This document shows, piece after piece, positions 42,706-50,051 of a stretch of 64,000 nucleotides of DNA. The stretch spans positions 21,313-85,312 of the forward strand of contig ONAV01000002.1 in assembly GCA_900315925.1 (NCBI GenBank), given 5' to 3'. Source of the stretch: an uncultured Selenomonadales bacterium (GTDB taxonomy: Bacteria > Bacillota > Negativicutes > Acidaminococcales > Acidaminococcaceae). The notes under the pieces are model-generated. The model did not search any database. It had not been told where the DNA came from and saw nothing but the letters and a program-made list of their open reading frames with translations. The position numbers and the translations under genes were made by a program. Within the stretch, counting starts at the first letter, position 1. Every line of letters starts with the position of its first letter.

Positions 42706-42900
42706 TTAGACTTTTATTTCAGCCAATGTAACATTGAAATGATCTGCAACCTTCATCACCTTACTAATAGCAACATTTGAAATATCTTGTTCCCAAGCAT
42801 TGTATGTTTGTACGCTAATTCCCAGTGCTTTTGCACTTTGCTGCTGTGTTTCATTCTTTCTCGCTCGCAATTCTTTTAACGTAAATTTCATGTTTATCAT
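42706..42900 (-). CDS. Small XRE-family regulator
   Basis: A 64-residue helix-turn-helix protein (TLKELRARKNETQQQSAKAL and VQTYNAWEQ), almost only the DNA-binding domain. GGGAGG lies before the ATG at 42900. It is divergent from a second XRE gene, a lambda-like switch layout. The palindromes at 42962 and 42673 are probable binding sites. Confidence 0.85.
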   Translation of the reverse strand: MINMKFTLKELRARKNETQQQSAKALGISVQTYNAWEQDISNVAISKVMKVADHFNVTLAEIKV

Positions 42901-42955
42901 GGCTGCCTCCCATCCTCTTATATTTGTTTTAGATGATTTGTTATCTTTTGAATAT

Positions 42956-42983
42956 ATTTTAACATGAATTTTTTTCATGTCAA
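42956..42983 (-). promoter_or_regulatory. Promoter of the small XRE gene, overlapped by its palindrome
   Basis: On the minus strand TTGACA, 16 bp, TAAAAT. The spacer is the palindrome ACATGA-N7-TCATGT (42962-42980), so a protein bound there would shut off this promoter. Confidence 0.65.
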
Positions 42984-43033
42984 TACTCGACTTGAATTAT
43001 ATTCGTTAATTGTTTAATAGATTTCAAAAAAAC

Positions 43034-43062
43034 TTGAACTTTAGTCATGCAATTAGTATAAT
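43034..43062 (+). promoter_or_regulatory. Promoter of the second XRE gene
   Basis: TTGAAC (43034-43039), 17 bp, TATAAT (43057-43062), then AAAGGAAG before the ATG. Confidence 0.7.
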
Positions 43063-43091
43063 GACAAATAAAGAAAGGAAGTATCTGTAAT

Positions 43092-43508
43092 ATGTGTGTA
43101 GAAAACTTAAAAAAAAACCTACGATATTTGCGTAGAAAGCATGGATTTAGCCAACCTTTCATTGCCTCTAAATGTAACAAAAAAAGTTATACAACAATTC
43201 AAAAATGGGAAAGCGGAGACGCTGAACCATCTTTAAAAGATGTTGTCTTGCTAGCAGAGATGTACGGAGTCAATATTGATGATTTCGTTAAAACCGATTT
43301 GGAGAATAAAGAAACATCACTAAATCCTAAAAAATCACAAAAAACAGCTTCCCTCTCCTCTTTTGAACAATCTTTAATTTCAGATTACCGCCAGCTTAAC
43401 ACAAGCGGAAAGGAAAAAGTGAAGGCATACGTCAACGATATAAAAGGGAACCCGTCGTTCACAGAACCTGAACCGGATGAAAAAGAAGAAGCTCTGTCAT
43501 CAGCTTAG
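43092..43508 (+). CDS. XRE-family repressor-like regulator
   Basis: A 138-residue protein with an N-terminal helix-turn-helix (LRRKHGFSQPFIASKCNKKS, TTIQKWESGDAEPS) and a helical tail. No peptidase (LexA/CI-type) domain is visible. It is divergent from the 42706-42900 regulator and is followed by the exonuclease VII-like gene. Confidence 0.85.
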   Translation: MCVENLKKNLRYLRRKHGFSQPFIASKCNKKSYTTIQKWESGDAEPSLKDVVLLAEMYGVNIDDFVKTDLENKETSLNPKKSQKTASLSSFEQSLISDYRQLNTSGKEKVKAYVNDIKGNPSFTEPEPDEKEEALSSA

Positions 43509-43594
43509 ACCTTTTCCGGCATCCGAAGTGGAACAAATAAATTATTTACATGTTCGCAAAAATGATCCATTTTAGAAAGAAAGGGAAAAGAAAG

Positions 43595-44797
43595 ATGATA
43601 CAATTAGATACGTCAAACTTTGACCAAATGGAAAAAGATAAAGCAATAGAATTAGCCAAAACTTTAGGCGCGAAGTGGTCACTTCATTTCCAGGACGATA
43701 AAGACTGGTACAAGTTTAAGGATATAATGAAATCAGAGAAGCTGGAAAAACCTATTAATGTGGGTTTTGATGAGCTTTTTCAAAATATTTCTAAAAGGGT
43801 TTCCTACTCACCTTTTTCATATACAATTGAAGCTGACATACAATCCATTTATAAAACGCCGAAAGGAACGTTAATTTGTAATTTGATTGCCAATTACGAA
43901 AAAAACACTCCTGTATTACGAGTCGTTCTGGGAAAGGACATACCATCCCTTACGAAAGAAGAACTGGAAAATAAAAGGGTTGAAGTAGAAGGCGAACTGG
44001 ATTTATACAGACCTTCTGCACAGTTGCAGTTAAAAGCCAAAAGCATAAACATTTTGGGTGATTGTTCCAGGCTCGTAAAAATAGCTGAATGGGAGAAAGA
44101 ATATGAGGACATTTTACTTTCTGATGAAGAAGCCAAAAAAGGTTTAGAAGATTTTTACTTTTCCGACGTCGAACCGATCACCGATATCGGGCTGATCGCA
44201 GGGAAAAAGTCCAACAATGGATATAAAGATTTTATGAAGGAGATTAACAAGTTTAATGAGCCTGATACAAACCCCAAATTTTTGATATATACCCCGCAAG
44301 ATACGCCTGAAGGCACGATGACCGCAGAATATATGGCTGCTGCTATCAAAGAATTTAACGAAAAAGCAAATTGCCAATGCATCTGTATCGTCAGGGGCGG
44401 CGGAGATCCGGAACAGTTGATAGCTTTTTCCAACCCGCTGCTTCTCTGTGCCATCGACGAATCTAAAATTCCTGTAATCACAGGAGTTGGACACAGTGAT
44501 GATAAACTATTATGCAAACGAGTAAAATCTGCTTATGACGCTGGCACCCCGACAGGGGCAGCAAAGAAACTCATCGATGGAATAAAGAAACTACAGGCAA
44601 ATAAATCTCAAGTTAAATCCAATTATTTCCCGAAAAAGACTTATAACAATAAAGACTCTGCTTATTTAGCGGAATGGGATGCCATCATCGCTGAAAAAGA
44701 CGCAAAAATCCGTGAGCTGGAACAGGAAATCGAGCGTCTGAAGAAAAAAGATATCGACGGTTTGTGGGGTCTTATCTTGTCCAAGTTGAAAAGATAA
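43595..44797 (+). CDS. Exonuclease VII large subunit-like protein
   Basis: A 400-residue protein. Residues about 60-165 resemble the OB-fold of XseA (VEVEGELDLYRPSAQLQLKA), and about 260-350 hold the catalytic-domain signature IVRGGGDPEQLIAFSNPLL followed by PVITGVGHSDDKL and DAGTPTGAA. The long coiled-coil end of normal XseA is shortened, and no xseB lies nearby. It may digest single-stranded DNA on entry, or counter host nucleases. The start at 43595 has AAAGGGAA upstream. Confidence 0.8.
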   Translation: MIQLDTSNFDQMEKDKAIELAKTLGAKWSLHFQDDKDWYKFKDIMKSEKLEKPINVGFDELFQNISKRVSYSPFSYTIEADIQSIYKTPKGTLICNLIANYEKNTPVLRVVLGKDIPSLTKEELENKRVEVEGELDLYRPSAQLQLKAKSINILGDCSRLVKIAEWEKEYEDILLSDEEAKKGLEDFYFSDVEPITDIGLIAGKKSNNGYKDFMKEINKFNEPDTNPKFLIYTPQDTPEGTMTAEYMAAAIKEFNEKANCQCICIVRGGGDPEQLIAFSNPLLLCAIDESKIPVITGVGHSDDKLLCKRVKSAYDAGTPTGAAKKLIDGIKKLQANKSQVKSNYFPKKTYNNKDSAYLAEWDAIIAEKDAKIRELEQEIERLKKKDIDGLWGLILSKLKR

Positions 44798-44846
44798 AGT
44801 GATGGCATACAACTGCCCATTATAACATTACAAGGAGATATATCAC

Positions 44847-45470
44847 ATGAAATATTATATCGAATGCCCTTTTTATGAAAAAGATGAAGCAAAGTCGCTC
44901 GGTGCCCGCTGGGATCCGGAAGAACGCAAGTGGTATTACACCGACCCTTCCAAAAAGTACCTCTTTAAAAAATGGCTGCGTAACGAACTGTTAGCCCAGC
45001 TCCCTGATCAGGACTCGGAAGATTTTGGACTGTTACCTGAAAGCGATGACATCCATGCCTATTACCTTTTTTGGAGCAGAGGCAGAAGAAATATTATCGA
45101 ATTTGATAATGAAGGCGGCTTTCTTGGCTATGAGATGGAATACAGCTGCTGCAACATGGAGCAATGTAATGGCGAGACTGCCGTAAGTTTTTATGAAGGA
45201 CCGGCCGAAAAATTCTGGAAGGAATATGATACAGTATACGAAGAAGATAGCGATCAACCTGTTTCTGAACCATCTTTCAGTTTTAAAGACGCCTTACGCA
45301 AATGTTACGAATACAACGGATGTGAATATTACCCAGAAATGGGCGGCGGTTCACCGAAATCTTACTATGATCTATTAGCCAATCCTTCACACGACAAATT
45401 ATATTACCTTGGTATGTTCGGAAATGTAAATGAAGCACGTGAATTTTTGAAAAAACTTGGCATATTGTGA
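44847..45470 (+). CDS. DUF5710-domain protein
   Basis: A 207-residue protein. Its first 45 residues (YIECPFYEKDEAKSLGARWD, KWYY) form the DUF5710 domain, found in topoisomerase, primase and helicase proteins of mobile elements and probably a nucleic-acid binder. The rest is acidic and unrecognised. AAGGAG precedes the start. Confidence 0.75.
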   Translation: MKYYIECPFYEKDEAKSLGARWDPEERKWYYTDPSKKYLFKKWLRNELLAQLPDQDSEDFGLLPESDDIHAYYLFWSRGRRNIIEFDNEGGFLGYEMEYSCCNMEQCNGETAVSFYEGPAEKFWKEYDTVYEEDSDQPVSEPSFSFKDALRKCYEYNGCEYYPEMGGGSPKSYYDLLANPSHDKLYYLGMFGNVNEAREFLKKLGIL

Positions 45471-45483
45471 AAGGCTGTTTACC

Positions 45484-46221
45484 ATGAAATTAATCGCAAT
45501 CAAATGCCCTAACTGCGGCAGCAAATTAGAATTCACACCAAATTCAAAGACGGTAACATGTGAATACTGCGGCTTTGATATCATGGTCGACGATGAAGTA
45601 AAACGTTTCAAATTAGACGATGCAGAACAGACCGGCTATGAACTTGGGAAAGGGATGCAACGCGCCCTGCTGGAAGCTGAAGACGCGGACGGTGATCCGA
45701 TGAAGCCGGCAGGAAACAAAGAAAAACTGATACAGCAGCTGGAGCTGTTAAAGGCTCATCTTTGCAAAGTAACCAATGAGGAAAAGCAAATGCGCGAAGC
45801 CCGACAAAGGTTAGAAGATACTAAAAATAATAACCTAACAGGATGTCTTAACGGCTGCCTTACTGTCATATTATTGTTCGCGTTGTTTATGTATTGGGTT
45901 GGTTCCGGCTCTTCATCGGTTTTAGGATCAGACGCTACGACTTTAATAATATATGTTTTGGCAGCTATGGCCATAATCAACATTGTAAGAGAGCTGTTTA
46001 GCGCATCTAAAAGGAAGAACGCAAAAAGAATCATAAAGGAATGCGAAGATAAGATTGCTGAAAACCGTGCCACTGCACCCGTCAAGTTTGTAGTCCCGGA
46101 ATTATGCAACATACAGTTTATTGACAGCATTTTAGAAATGTTAAGGATCGGACGCGCCGACAGTTATAAGGAAGCTTTAAATTTATTTTTACTTGATAAT
46201 AAAATCTCGAAACAAAATTAG
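45484..46221 (+). CDS. Zinc-ribbon membrane protein, unknown
   Basis: A 245-residue protein with an N-terminal zinc ribbon (IKCPNCGSKLEF and CEYCGFDI), a coiled region and two membrane helices (CLTVILLFALFMYWVG and TTLIIYVLAAMAIINIV). The start at 45484 is used because it opens directly with the zinc ribbon. Function unknown; it is the last gene of a rightward cluster. Confidence 0.7.
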   Translation: MKLIAIKCPNCGSKLEFTPNSKTVTCEYCGFDIMVDDEVKRFKLDDAEQTGYELGKGMQRALLEAEDADGDPMKPAGNKEKLIQQLELLKAHLCKVTNEEKQMREARQRLEDTKNNNLTGCLNGCLTVILLFALFMYWVGSGSSSVLGSDATTLIIYVLAAMAIINIVRELFSASKRKNAKRIIKECEDKIAENRATAPVKFVVPELCNIQFIDSILEMLRIGRADSYKEALNLFLLDNKISKQN

Positions 46222-46233
46222 TAATATAACAAG

Positions 46234-46405
46234 CCTACCGTCCACGTAGCAGCCACGCCAGACGAAAAGCAAGGCACTCTCTACCGGTGAGATGCCGCCC
46301 TGCGGCATTTAAGCCCGAAGGGCGCAGGCGTTCATACACGTCATGCAGCCATACAGAACAGGCAGCCCCTTGCAAACCTTCCCTTTTCAGGATGCGCCGC
46401 AGGCA
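46234..46405. repeat. Structured intergenic element E2
   Basis: This has the same body as E1 and E3: TACCGTCCACGTAGCAGCCA, AGCAAGGCACTCTCT, hairpin ATGCCGC-CCT-GCGGCAT (46292-46308), then CCCTTTTCAGGATGCGCCGC. GCAAGG near its left and CCTTGC near its right can pair. A minus-strand terminator (46434-46457) and a type I TA remnant follow. Confidence 0.65.
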
Positions 46406-46433
46406 ACAAGCAATAACGCTACACGGGCAAATT

Positions 46434-46457
46434 AAAAAAGCCGCTCCGTAGAGCGGC
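46434..46457 (-). terminator. Intrinsic terminator next to E2
   Basis: On the minus strand GCCGCTC-TACG-GAGCGGC is followed by TTTTTT. Confidence 0.8.
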
Positions 46458-46519
46458 ACGTCAGACATTGGCAACAATTGTGTTCTTGCAAATATCACAT
46501 TCTGTGTTATAATACAAAT

Positions 46520-46606
46520 AGAGATAGCCGATGCGGAACGTCGGCCTCCCGTACGATTTTTTAAATCCTTACAAGAAACCGCCGATTGCTAATCGGCGGT
46601 TTCTTA
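46520..46606 (+). ncRNA. Antitoxin-type small RNA of the broken type I TA locus
   Basis: Promoter TTGCAA (46486-46491), 16 bp, TATAAT (46508-46513), with the transcript expected from about 46520. The RNA has the body AGATAGCCGATG.GGA.CGTCGG shared with the 48238 copy and ends at the hairpin ACCGCCGATT/AATCGGCGGT (46578-46600) plus TTCTT. The facing toxin frame is truncated. Confidence 0.7.
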
Positions 46607-46619
46607 CATTTCACGGCGA

Positions 46620-46688
46620 TTACCGTTTCCTGTCAGAAACTATGACAGCAACAAGCACTACAAGTACCGCAAACGCAATCTTCGTTGG
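46620..46688 (-). pseudogene. Truncated type I toxin remnant
   Basis: A start-less frame ends with KIAFAVLVVLVAVIVSDRKR and a stop, parallel to the intact toxin at 48322-48408. Its beginning has been replaced by the 3' end of the ParB-like gene, so the toxin has lost its start codon and ribosome binding site. Confidence 0.7.
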
Positions 46689-46691
46689 TGC

Positions 46692-47168
46692 TTATAATTT
46701 GTTTGATAATATTTCTCCACAAATCTTGCAGGTTACCGTCTGTTTTCCTGCTAAATAAGATGCATAAATACGATGACATCCATCGTCTATTAAATATTTT
46801 CCGTCTCCTAAATCATACACTTCATCAATTTCAGGAACTTTTTCGTTTTTTAGAATTATTGGTAAGAGGCTTTCTAATTTTTCTTTATTTGGGCGTTTAT
46901 AAATTTTGTTTGCATTGGCCAATCCTTGAAATAACCATGCCCTGCCATAAATATTGTCAATTTTGATTTCTTTCGTGATAGATTGCTTGAATTCTCTTTT
47001 ATTATTCATGAAAATTTGAAATTGTTCATCTGAAATTTCATTTTCTCTAAAAAAATCCGGAAGTAATTCATAATAGTGCGTTATAAAATTGCGAATTGTC
47101 ATTCTTTTGGGAACAACAAGGATTTCCTCCGCTATTATTTTTTTAAATTGCTCAACTGTATAACGCAT
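46692..47168 (-). CDS. ParB/Srx-fold nuclease-like protein
   Basis: A 158-residue protein. The C-terminal half has YDLGDGKYLIDDGCHRIYA, the DGxHR-type motif of the ParB/sulfiredoxin fold. It lacks a helix-turn-helix and is not a full ParB. AAAGGTG precedes the ATG at 47168. It follows hicB in the same direction, so it may be a third gene of that locus. Confidence 0.7.
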   Translation of the reverse strand: MRYTVEQFKKIIAEEILVVPKRMTIRNFITHYYELLPDFFRENEISDEQFQIFMNNKREFKQSITKEIKIDNIYGRAWLFQGLANANKIYKRPNKEKLESLLPIILKNEKVPEIDEVYDLGDGKYLIDDGCHRIYASYLAGKQTVTCKICGEILSNKL

Positions 47169-47205
47169 ATTTTTCACACCTTTCTTAAAAAACAGAAAAT
47201 GTAAC

Positions 47206-47604
47206 TTATTTGTTGTCAACCCCCAGTTCACGCATCAAAGCGTTTTGTAATAAATTAGAAAAATTAATATTTTTGCTTGTTGCCAAAGTGTTCAACCAAG
47301 ACGGAATTGAAACATTTTTTCTGATGGATTTAGTATCATTGGCTTTTCGATATTCCAGCGTATCTGCTTTAATTAATGCTATTGTCGCATTTTCAGGTAC
47401 TTCGATATCGTCAATAGATGAAGGTTTTGGAATAACACAATTATCTTCTTCTTTATCCCATAACATCAAGTTTAATACATCTTCGGCGTTTTTATAAGCT
47501 TCATCTAACGTATTTCCATCCGTAAATGTATCGTCCAGATCTGGAAATCTTACAATAAACCCATCCTTTTCTTTGATTATTAACGCCGGATATATATACT
47601 TCAT
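47206..47604 (-). CDS. hicB: HicB antitoxin
   Basis: A 132-residue antitoxin with the HicB fold (YPALIIKEKDGFIVRFPDLD, TLDEAYKNAEDVLNLML) and a C-terminal ribbon-helix-helix DNA-binding part (KNVSIPSWLNTLA). It neutralises HicA. It follows hicA, the normal order. Confidence 0.93.
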   Translation of the reverse strand: MKYIYPALIIKEKDGFIVRFPDLDDTFTDGNTLDEAYKNAEDVLNLMLWDKEEDNCVIPKPSSIDDIEVPENATIALIKADTLEYRKANDTKSIRKNVSIPSWLNTLATSKNINFSNLLQNALMRELGVDNK

Positions 47605-47656
47605 TTCTCTTTTTTCCTTTCTTACTCCCTTATATATTAGACCAAACAGGACTTTT

Positions 47657-47857
47657 TTAAAGTCCTGATGGTCCCTTAATCCCTGATTTTTTAAGGATGC
47701 TATCCAAAGTACCTGCCTTCACTTCTTCATCATCATGTCGGCTTACCGGAAACTTTCTTCCAGTAATTGGGCTGTAGTATATGTCGTGTCTACTGCCGTT
47801 TCTTGCCAACCTGCATCCATGCTTTCTCAGGATCCTTTTTAATTCAGAAACTTTCAC
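47657..47857 (-). CDS. hicA: HicA toxin
   Basis: A 66-residue double-stranded RNA-binding fold mRNA interferase; key residues include the glycine-serine-histidine of NGSRHDIYYSP. A GTG at 47857, 9 bp after GAGGTG, gives the usual short opening KVSELKRILRKHGC. Its promoter is at 47905-47933. Confidence 0.92.
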   Translation of the reverse strand: MKVSELKRILRKHGCRLARNGSRHDIYYSPITGRKFPVSRHDDEEVKAGTLDSILKKSGIKGPSGL

Positions 47858-47904
47858 AATTGTAATCACCTCTGTTTTCTAAATTGAGTCTTAACTCTAC
47901 GAAC

Positions 47905-47933
47905 ATTGTACACAATAATACACAATAAGTCAA
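47905..47933 (-). promoter_or_regulatory. Promoter of hicAB
   Basis: On the minus strand TTGACT, 17 bp, TACAAT. Repeats of ACACAATA in the spacer are likely HicB operators. Confidence 0.7.
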
Positions 47934-47968
47934 GCATTTTTTGCGCATTATTACACATATTTAACAGG

Positions 47969-48118
47969 CCTACCATCCACCTGGCAGCCAAACCGGAACA
48001 AAAAGCAAGGCACTCTCTGGCAACCAGATGCCGCGCAGCGGCATTTTCAGGGGATGTTTAAGCATAACTGCCAAACGGACAACCACGAGCCTTGCGATAT
48101 TCTTTCCCTTTTCAGGAC
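47969..48118. repeat. Structured intergenic element E3
   Basis: This is the third copy: TACCATCCACCTGGCAGCCA, AGCAAGGCACTCTCTGG, hairpin ATGCCGC-GCA-GCGGCAT (48028-48044), and TTTCCCTTTTCAGGA. GCAAGGC and GCCTTGC form a long-range pair, and TGGCAG can pair with CTGCCA. It is followed by a minus-strand hairpin with a run of eight T (48152-48176). Confidence 0.65.
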
Positions 48119-48151
48119 AAAGAACGTAACATTCATTGCATCCCTCGCAAT

Positions 48152-48176
48152 AAAAAAAACGCCCCCGAAGAGCGGC
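48152..48176 (-). terminator. Intrinsic terminator next to E3
   Basis: On the minus strand an imperfect GC stem (CCGCTCTTCGGGGGCG) is followed by TTTTTTTT. Confidence 0.65.
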
Positions 48177-48237
48177 AAATATAGAAATTGATATCCTGCA
48201 TTCTTGCAAATTTGAAATTTTATGCTATAATACAAGT

Positions 48238-48325
48238 AGAGATAGCCGATGTGGGACGTCGGTTACCCCCGAAAGTTAGTTACTAACGAGTTAAACCGCC
48301 GACCGTCAATCGGCGGTTTTCTCAT
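48238..48325 (+). ncRNA. Type I antitoxin RNA
   Basis: Promoter TTGCAA (48204-48209), 16 bp, TATAAT (48226-48231). The RNA runs into the hairpin CCGCCGA/TCGGCGG (48296-48316), which is also the end of the facing toxin mRNA, so the two RNAs overlap at their 3' ends. This matches the txpA/ratA and bsr-type layout. Confidence 0.75.
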
Positions 48326-48408
48326 TTTTTCTTATGATGAGAATTGACCACAAGTACTGTTAGCATAGCAAACGCGATCATAAGTGACAACGCCTCATAT
48401 ACTGTCAT
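48322..48408 (-). CDS. Type I toxin, small holin-like membrane peptide
   Basis: A 28-residue peptide starting MTVYEALSLMIAFAMLTVLV and ending NSHHKKK, the standard pattern of putative holin-like type I toxins (one membrane helix and a Lys-rich tail). GGGGGCGG precedes the ATG; an upstream CCCCC run could fold over it and hold back translation. Its promoter is at 48468-48495. Overproduction of such peptides damages the membrane. It faces the antitoxin RNA. Confidence 0.85.
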   Translation of the reverse strand: MTVYEALSLMIAFAMLTVLVVNSHHKKK

Positions 48409-48467
48409 AGTACCGCCCCCTCTCTTTGGGGATTGGGGGAACCGACCATCGACTACCTCTGTCCTGC

Positions 48468-48495
48468 ATTATAGCACAACAAAAAATAAGCGCAA
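48468..48495 (-). promoter_or_regulatory. Promoter of the type I toxin
   Basis: On the minus strand TTGCGC, 16 bp, TATAAT. It lies immediately before the recombinase start on the other strand. Confidence 0.65.
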
Positions 48496-48518
48496 ACTAT
48501 TTTTAAGGAGTCATTCAG

Positions 48519-50051
48519 ATGTTACGAGCAGTTATCTATGCACGTTTCTCAAGCCAACACCAACATCAGGAATCAATCGAAGCCCAAATCGCGGAATGCA
48601 CGGCCTATTGCCAGCGCAAAGGTTATATGATTGTCCGTACCTATGCGGATGAAGCTCTTTCCGGAACATCTACTGCCAAACGCGCCAGCTATAATTCGAT
48701 GTTAGCGGATGCCCGTAAGGGTTTGTTCGATGTTGTCATCTTCCATAAGATAGACCGGAATGCCCGGAACGAGATAGATTATTTTAATTTTAAACGGTCT
48801 ATCCTGATGATGGGTCTCTCTTATGAATATGCTGGCCAGCAGATCGACAGCAGCCCGGAAGGCCAGTTCATGGAAACGGTCATGGTAGGTCAGGCGGCCT
48901 ATTATTCCCGTAACCTGTCCAAAGAAACGAAAATTAAGGCTATTCCATTTGCCAAAAAGTCTCGTTTCATGGGCGGCAAGCCTCCCCTGGGATATAGGAT
49001 CGTTGACAAAAAGTATGAAATAGATGAACAGGAAGCCGTTGTGATCCGGGATATTTTCCGCCTGGTGCTGGACGGTAAGAGTTATGCCTATATTTTGGAT
49101 TTACTTAATGCAGCAGGATACCGTACACGCCACGGAAGACCGTTCGGCAAAAATTCCTTGCATGATATCTTGCGGAATTATAAATATTGCGGCACTTATA
49201 TTTACAACAAGACCATAAAACGTCCCAACGGTTCCCGGAACAGCCACGGAGTCATTTCTTCGGAAGCCATCATCAACAAGGAAGCCATACCGGCGATCAT
49301 CAGTCCAAAGGATTTTGAGAGGGTACAAGCCATGCTGGATAAAAGAAAAAACGCGCCCGGCCAGTTCAAGGCCAAACGTGAATATCTGCTGACCGGTTTA
49401 GTCCGCTGCGGGTTATGCAGCCATACGTATGTTGGTCACGAAAAGACGATCAGGGGAAACAAATACCGGTATTATGAATGCTCCGGCGCATACAGCAAAG
49501 GGCCGAAGACGAAATGCAAGAATGCGCATCTTAATGCAGATCTGTTAGAGGATGCAGTCATCAATACCCTGCTTGATAATATCACGCAGCATGACGTGGA
49601 TGATATCCTTTCCGATGCCGCTAAGATGATCAACAACAATACAAAAGTCCAGGAAAAGAAAAAAATCCTGCTTGCCAAACGGAACGGCCTGCAGGAACGG
49701 ATGAATAATTTATATAAAATTTTGGAAACAACCGGCTCCCCGGATGAATACGATATTGCCCGCCTGAACGATATTAAAACAGAGCTGCGTGCAGTGGATC
49801 GTGAGATTTCAGAACTGCAGCTGCTGCCGGAATTAAAAATCACCAAGGAAGAACTGATGGAAAGCTGGCAGGAATTCGTTACTACCCTAAAAGAAAAAAC
49901 AGACCTAACAAGAGTTAAGTCTGTTCTTATGAGAACAACATCAGTTGTCGTAATGCCAGACGAGCTGATCATAACAATCAATGTTGCCGGTTTACTGGTG
50001 CCGGGGACCGGAATCGAACCGGTACGGGTATCTCTACCCGCGGGATTTTAA
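48519..50051 (+). CDS. Large serine recombinase (element integrase)
   Basis: A 510-residue recombinase that would integrate and excise the element. Its N-terminal resolvase domain has AVIYARFSSQHQHQESIEAQ (catalytic serine near residue 10), then a recombinase domain, a zinc ribbon (RCGLCSHTYVGHE, KTKCKNAHL) and a coiled coil. The last 19 codons lie in the attR repeat and antisense to tRNA-Leu. In the circular form the frame would continue into 3325-3412 and give a different, 34-residue end (525 in total). AAGGAG precedes the ATG. Confidence 0.93.
   Translation: MLRAVIYARFSSQHQHQESIEAQIAECTAYCQRKGYMIVRTYADEALSGTSTAKRASYNSMLADARKGLFDVVIFHKIDRNARNEIDYFNFKRSILMMGLSYEYAGQQIDSSPEGQFMETVMVGQAAYYSRNLSKETKIKAIPFAKKSRFMGGKPPLGYRIVDKKYEIDEQEAVVIRDIFRLVLDGKSYAYILDLLNAAGYRTRHGRPFGKNSLHDILRNYKYCGTYIYNKTIKRPNGSRNSHGVISSEAIINKEAIPAIISPKDFERVQAMLDKRKNAPGQFKAKREYLLTGLVRCGLCSHTYVGHEKTIRGNKYRYYECSGAYSKGPKTKCKNAHLNADLLEDAVINTLLDNITQHDVDDILSDAAKMINNNTKVQEKKKILLAKRNGLQERMNNLYKILETTGSPDEYDIARLNDIKTELRAVDREISELQLLPELKITKEELMESWQEFVTTLKEKTDLTRVKSVLMRTTSVVVMPDELIITINVAGLLVPGTGIEPVRVSLPAGF
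49891..49925 (-). terminator. Terminator inside the recombinase gene, facing the tRNA operon
   Basis: On the minus strand AACAGAC-TTAAC-TCTT-GTTAG-GTCTGTT (49898-49925) is followed by TTTTTCTT. It lies 70 bp after the tRNA-Leu gene in the tRNA direction, within coding sequence of the opposite strand, so it can replace the terminator the insertion removed. Confidence 0.75.
49991..50008. other. attR: right 18-bp direct repeat
   Basis: Identical to 3307-3324. It spans the last bases of the recombinase unique part and the CCA end plus acceptor strand of tRNA-Leu. Confidence 0.9.

Larger units (their letters stand above)
3307..50008. mobile_element. Integrative and conjugative element inserted in tRNA-Leu(UAA)
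   Basis: The element is bounded by 18-bp direct repeats, carries a large serine recombinase at its right end, a relaxase and oriT at its left end, and a full VirB-like conjugation operon. It is visibly more AT-rich than both flanks. The tRNA-Leu gene remains complete at the right junction, and its terminator is left behind at the left junction. Cargo includes adhesin cassettes, five TA loci, ArdC, ParA and a replication module. Serine recombinases seldom use tRNA genes, which usually attract tyrosine integrases. Confidence 0.92.

Noticed and set aside
46235..46498. Minus-strand open frame across element E2 (and similar frames over E1 and E3)
   Set aside because: The frame is not kept among the three copies (insertions shift it in E2), while stem pairing is, so it is not a coding signal.
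49992..50051. The peptide end VPGTGIEPVRVSLPAGF taken as a conserved recombinase domain
   Set aside because: It is the antisense translation of tRNA-Leu and says nothing about recombinase function; it is reported as a junction effect instead.
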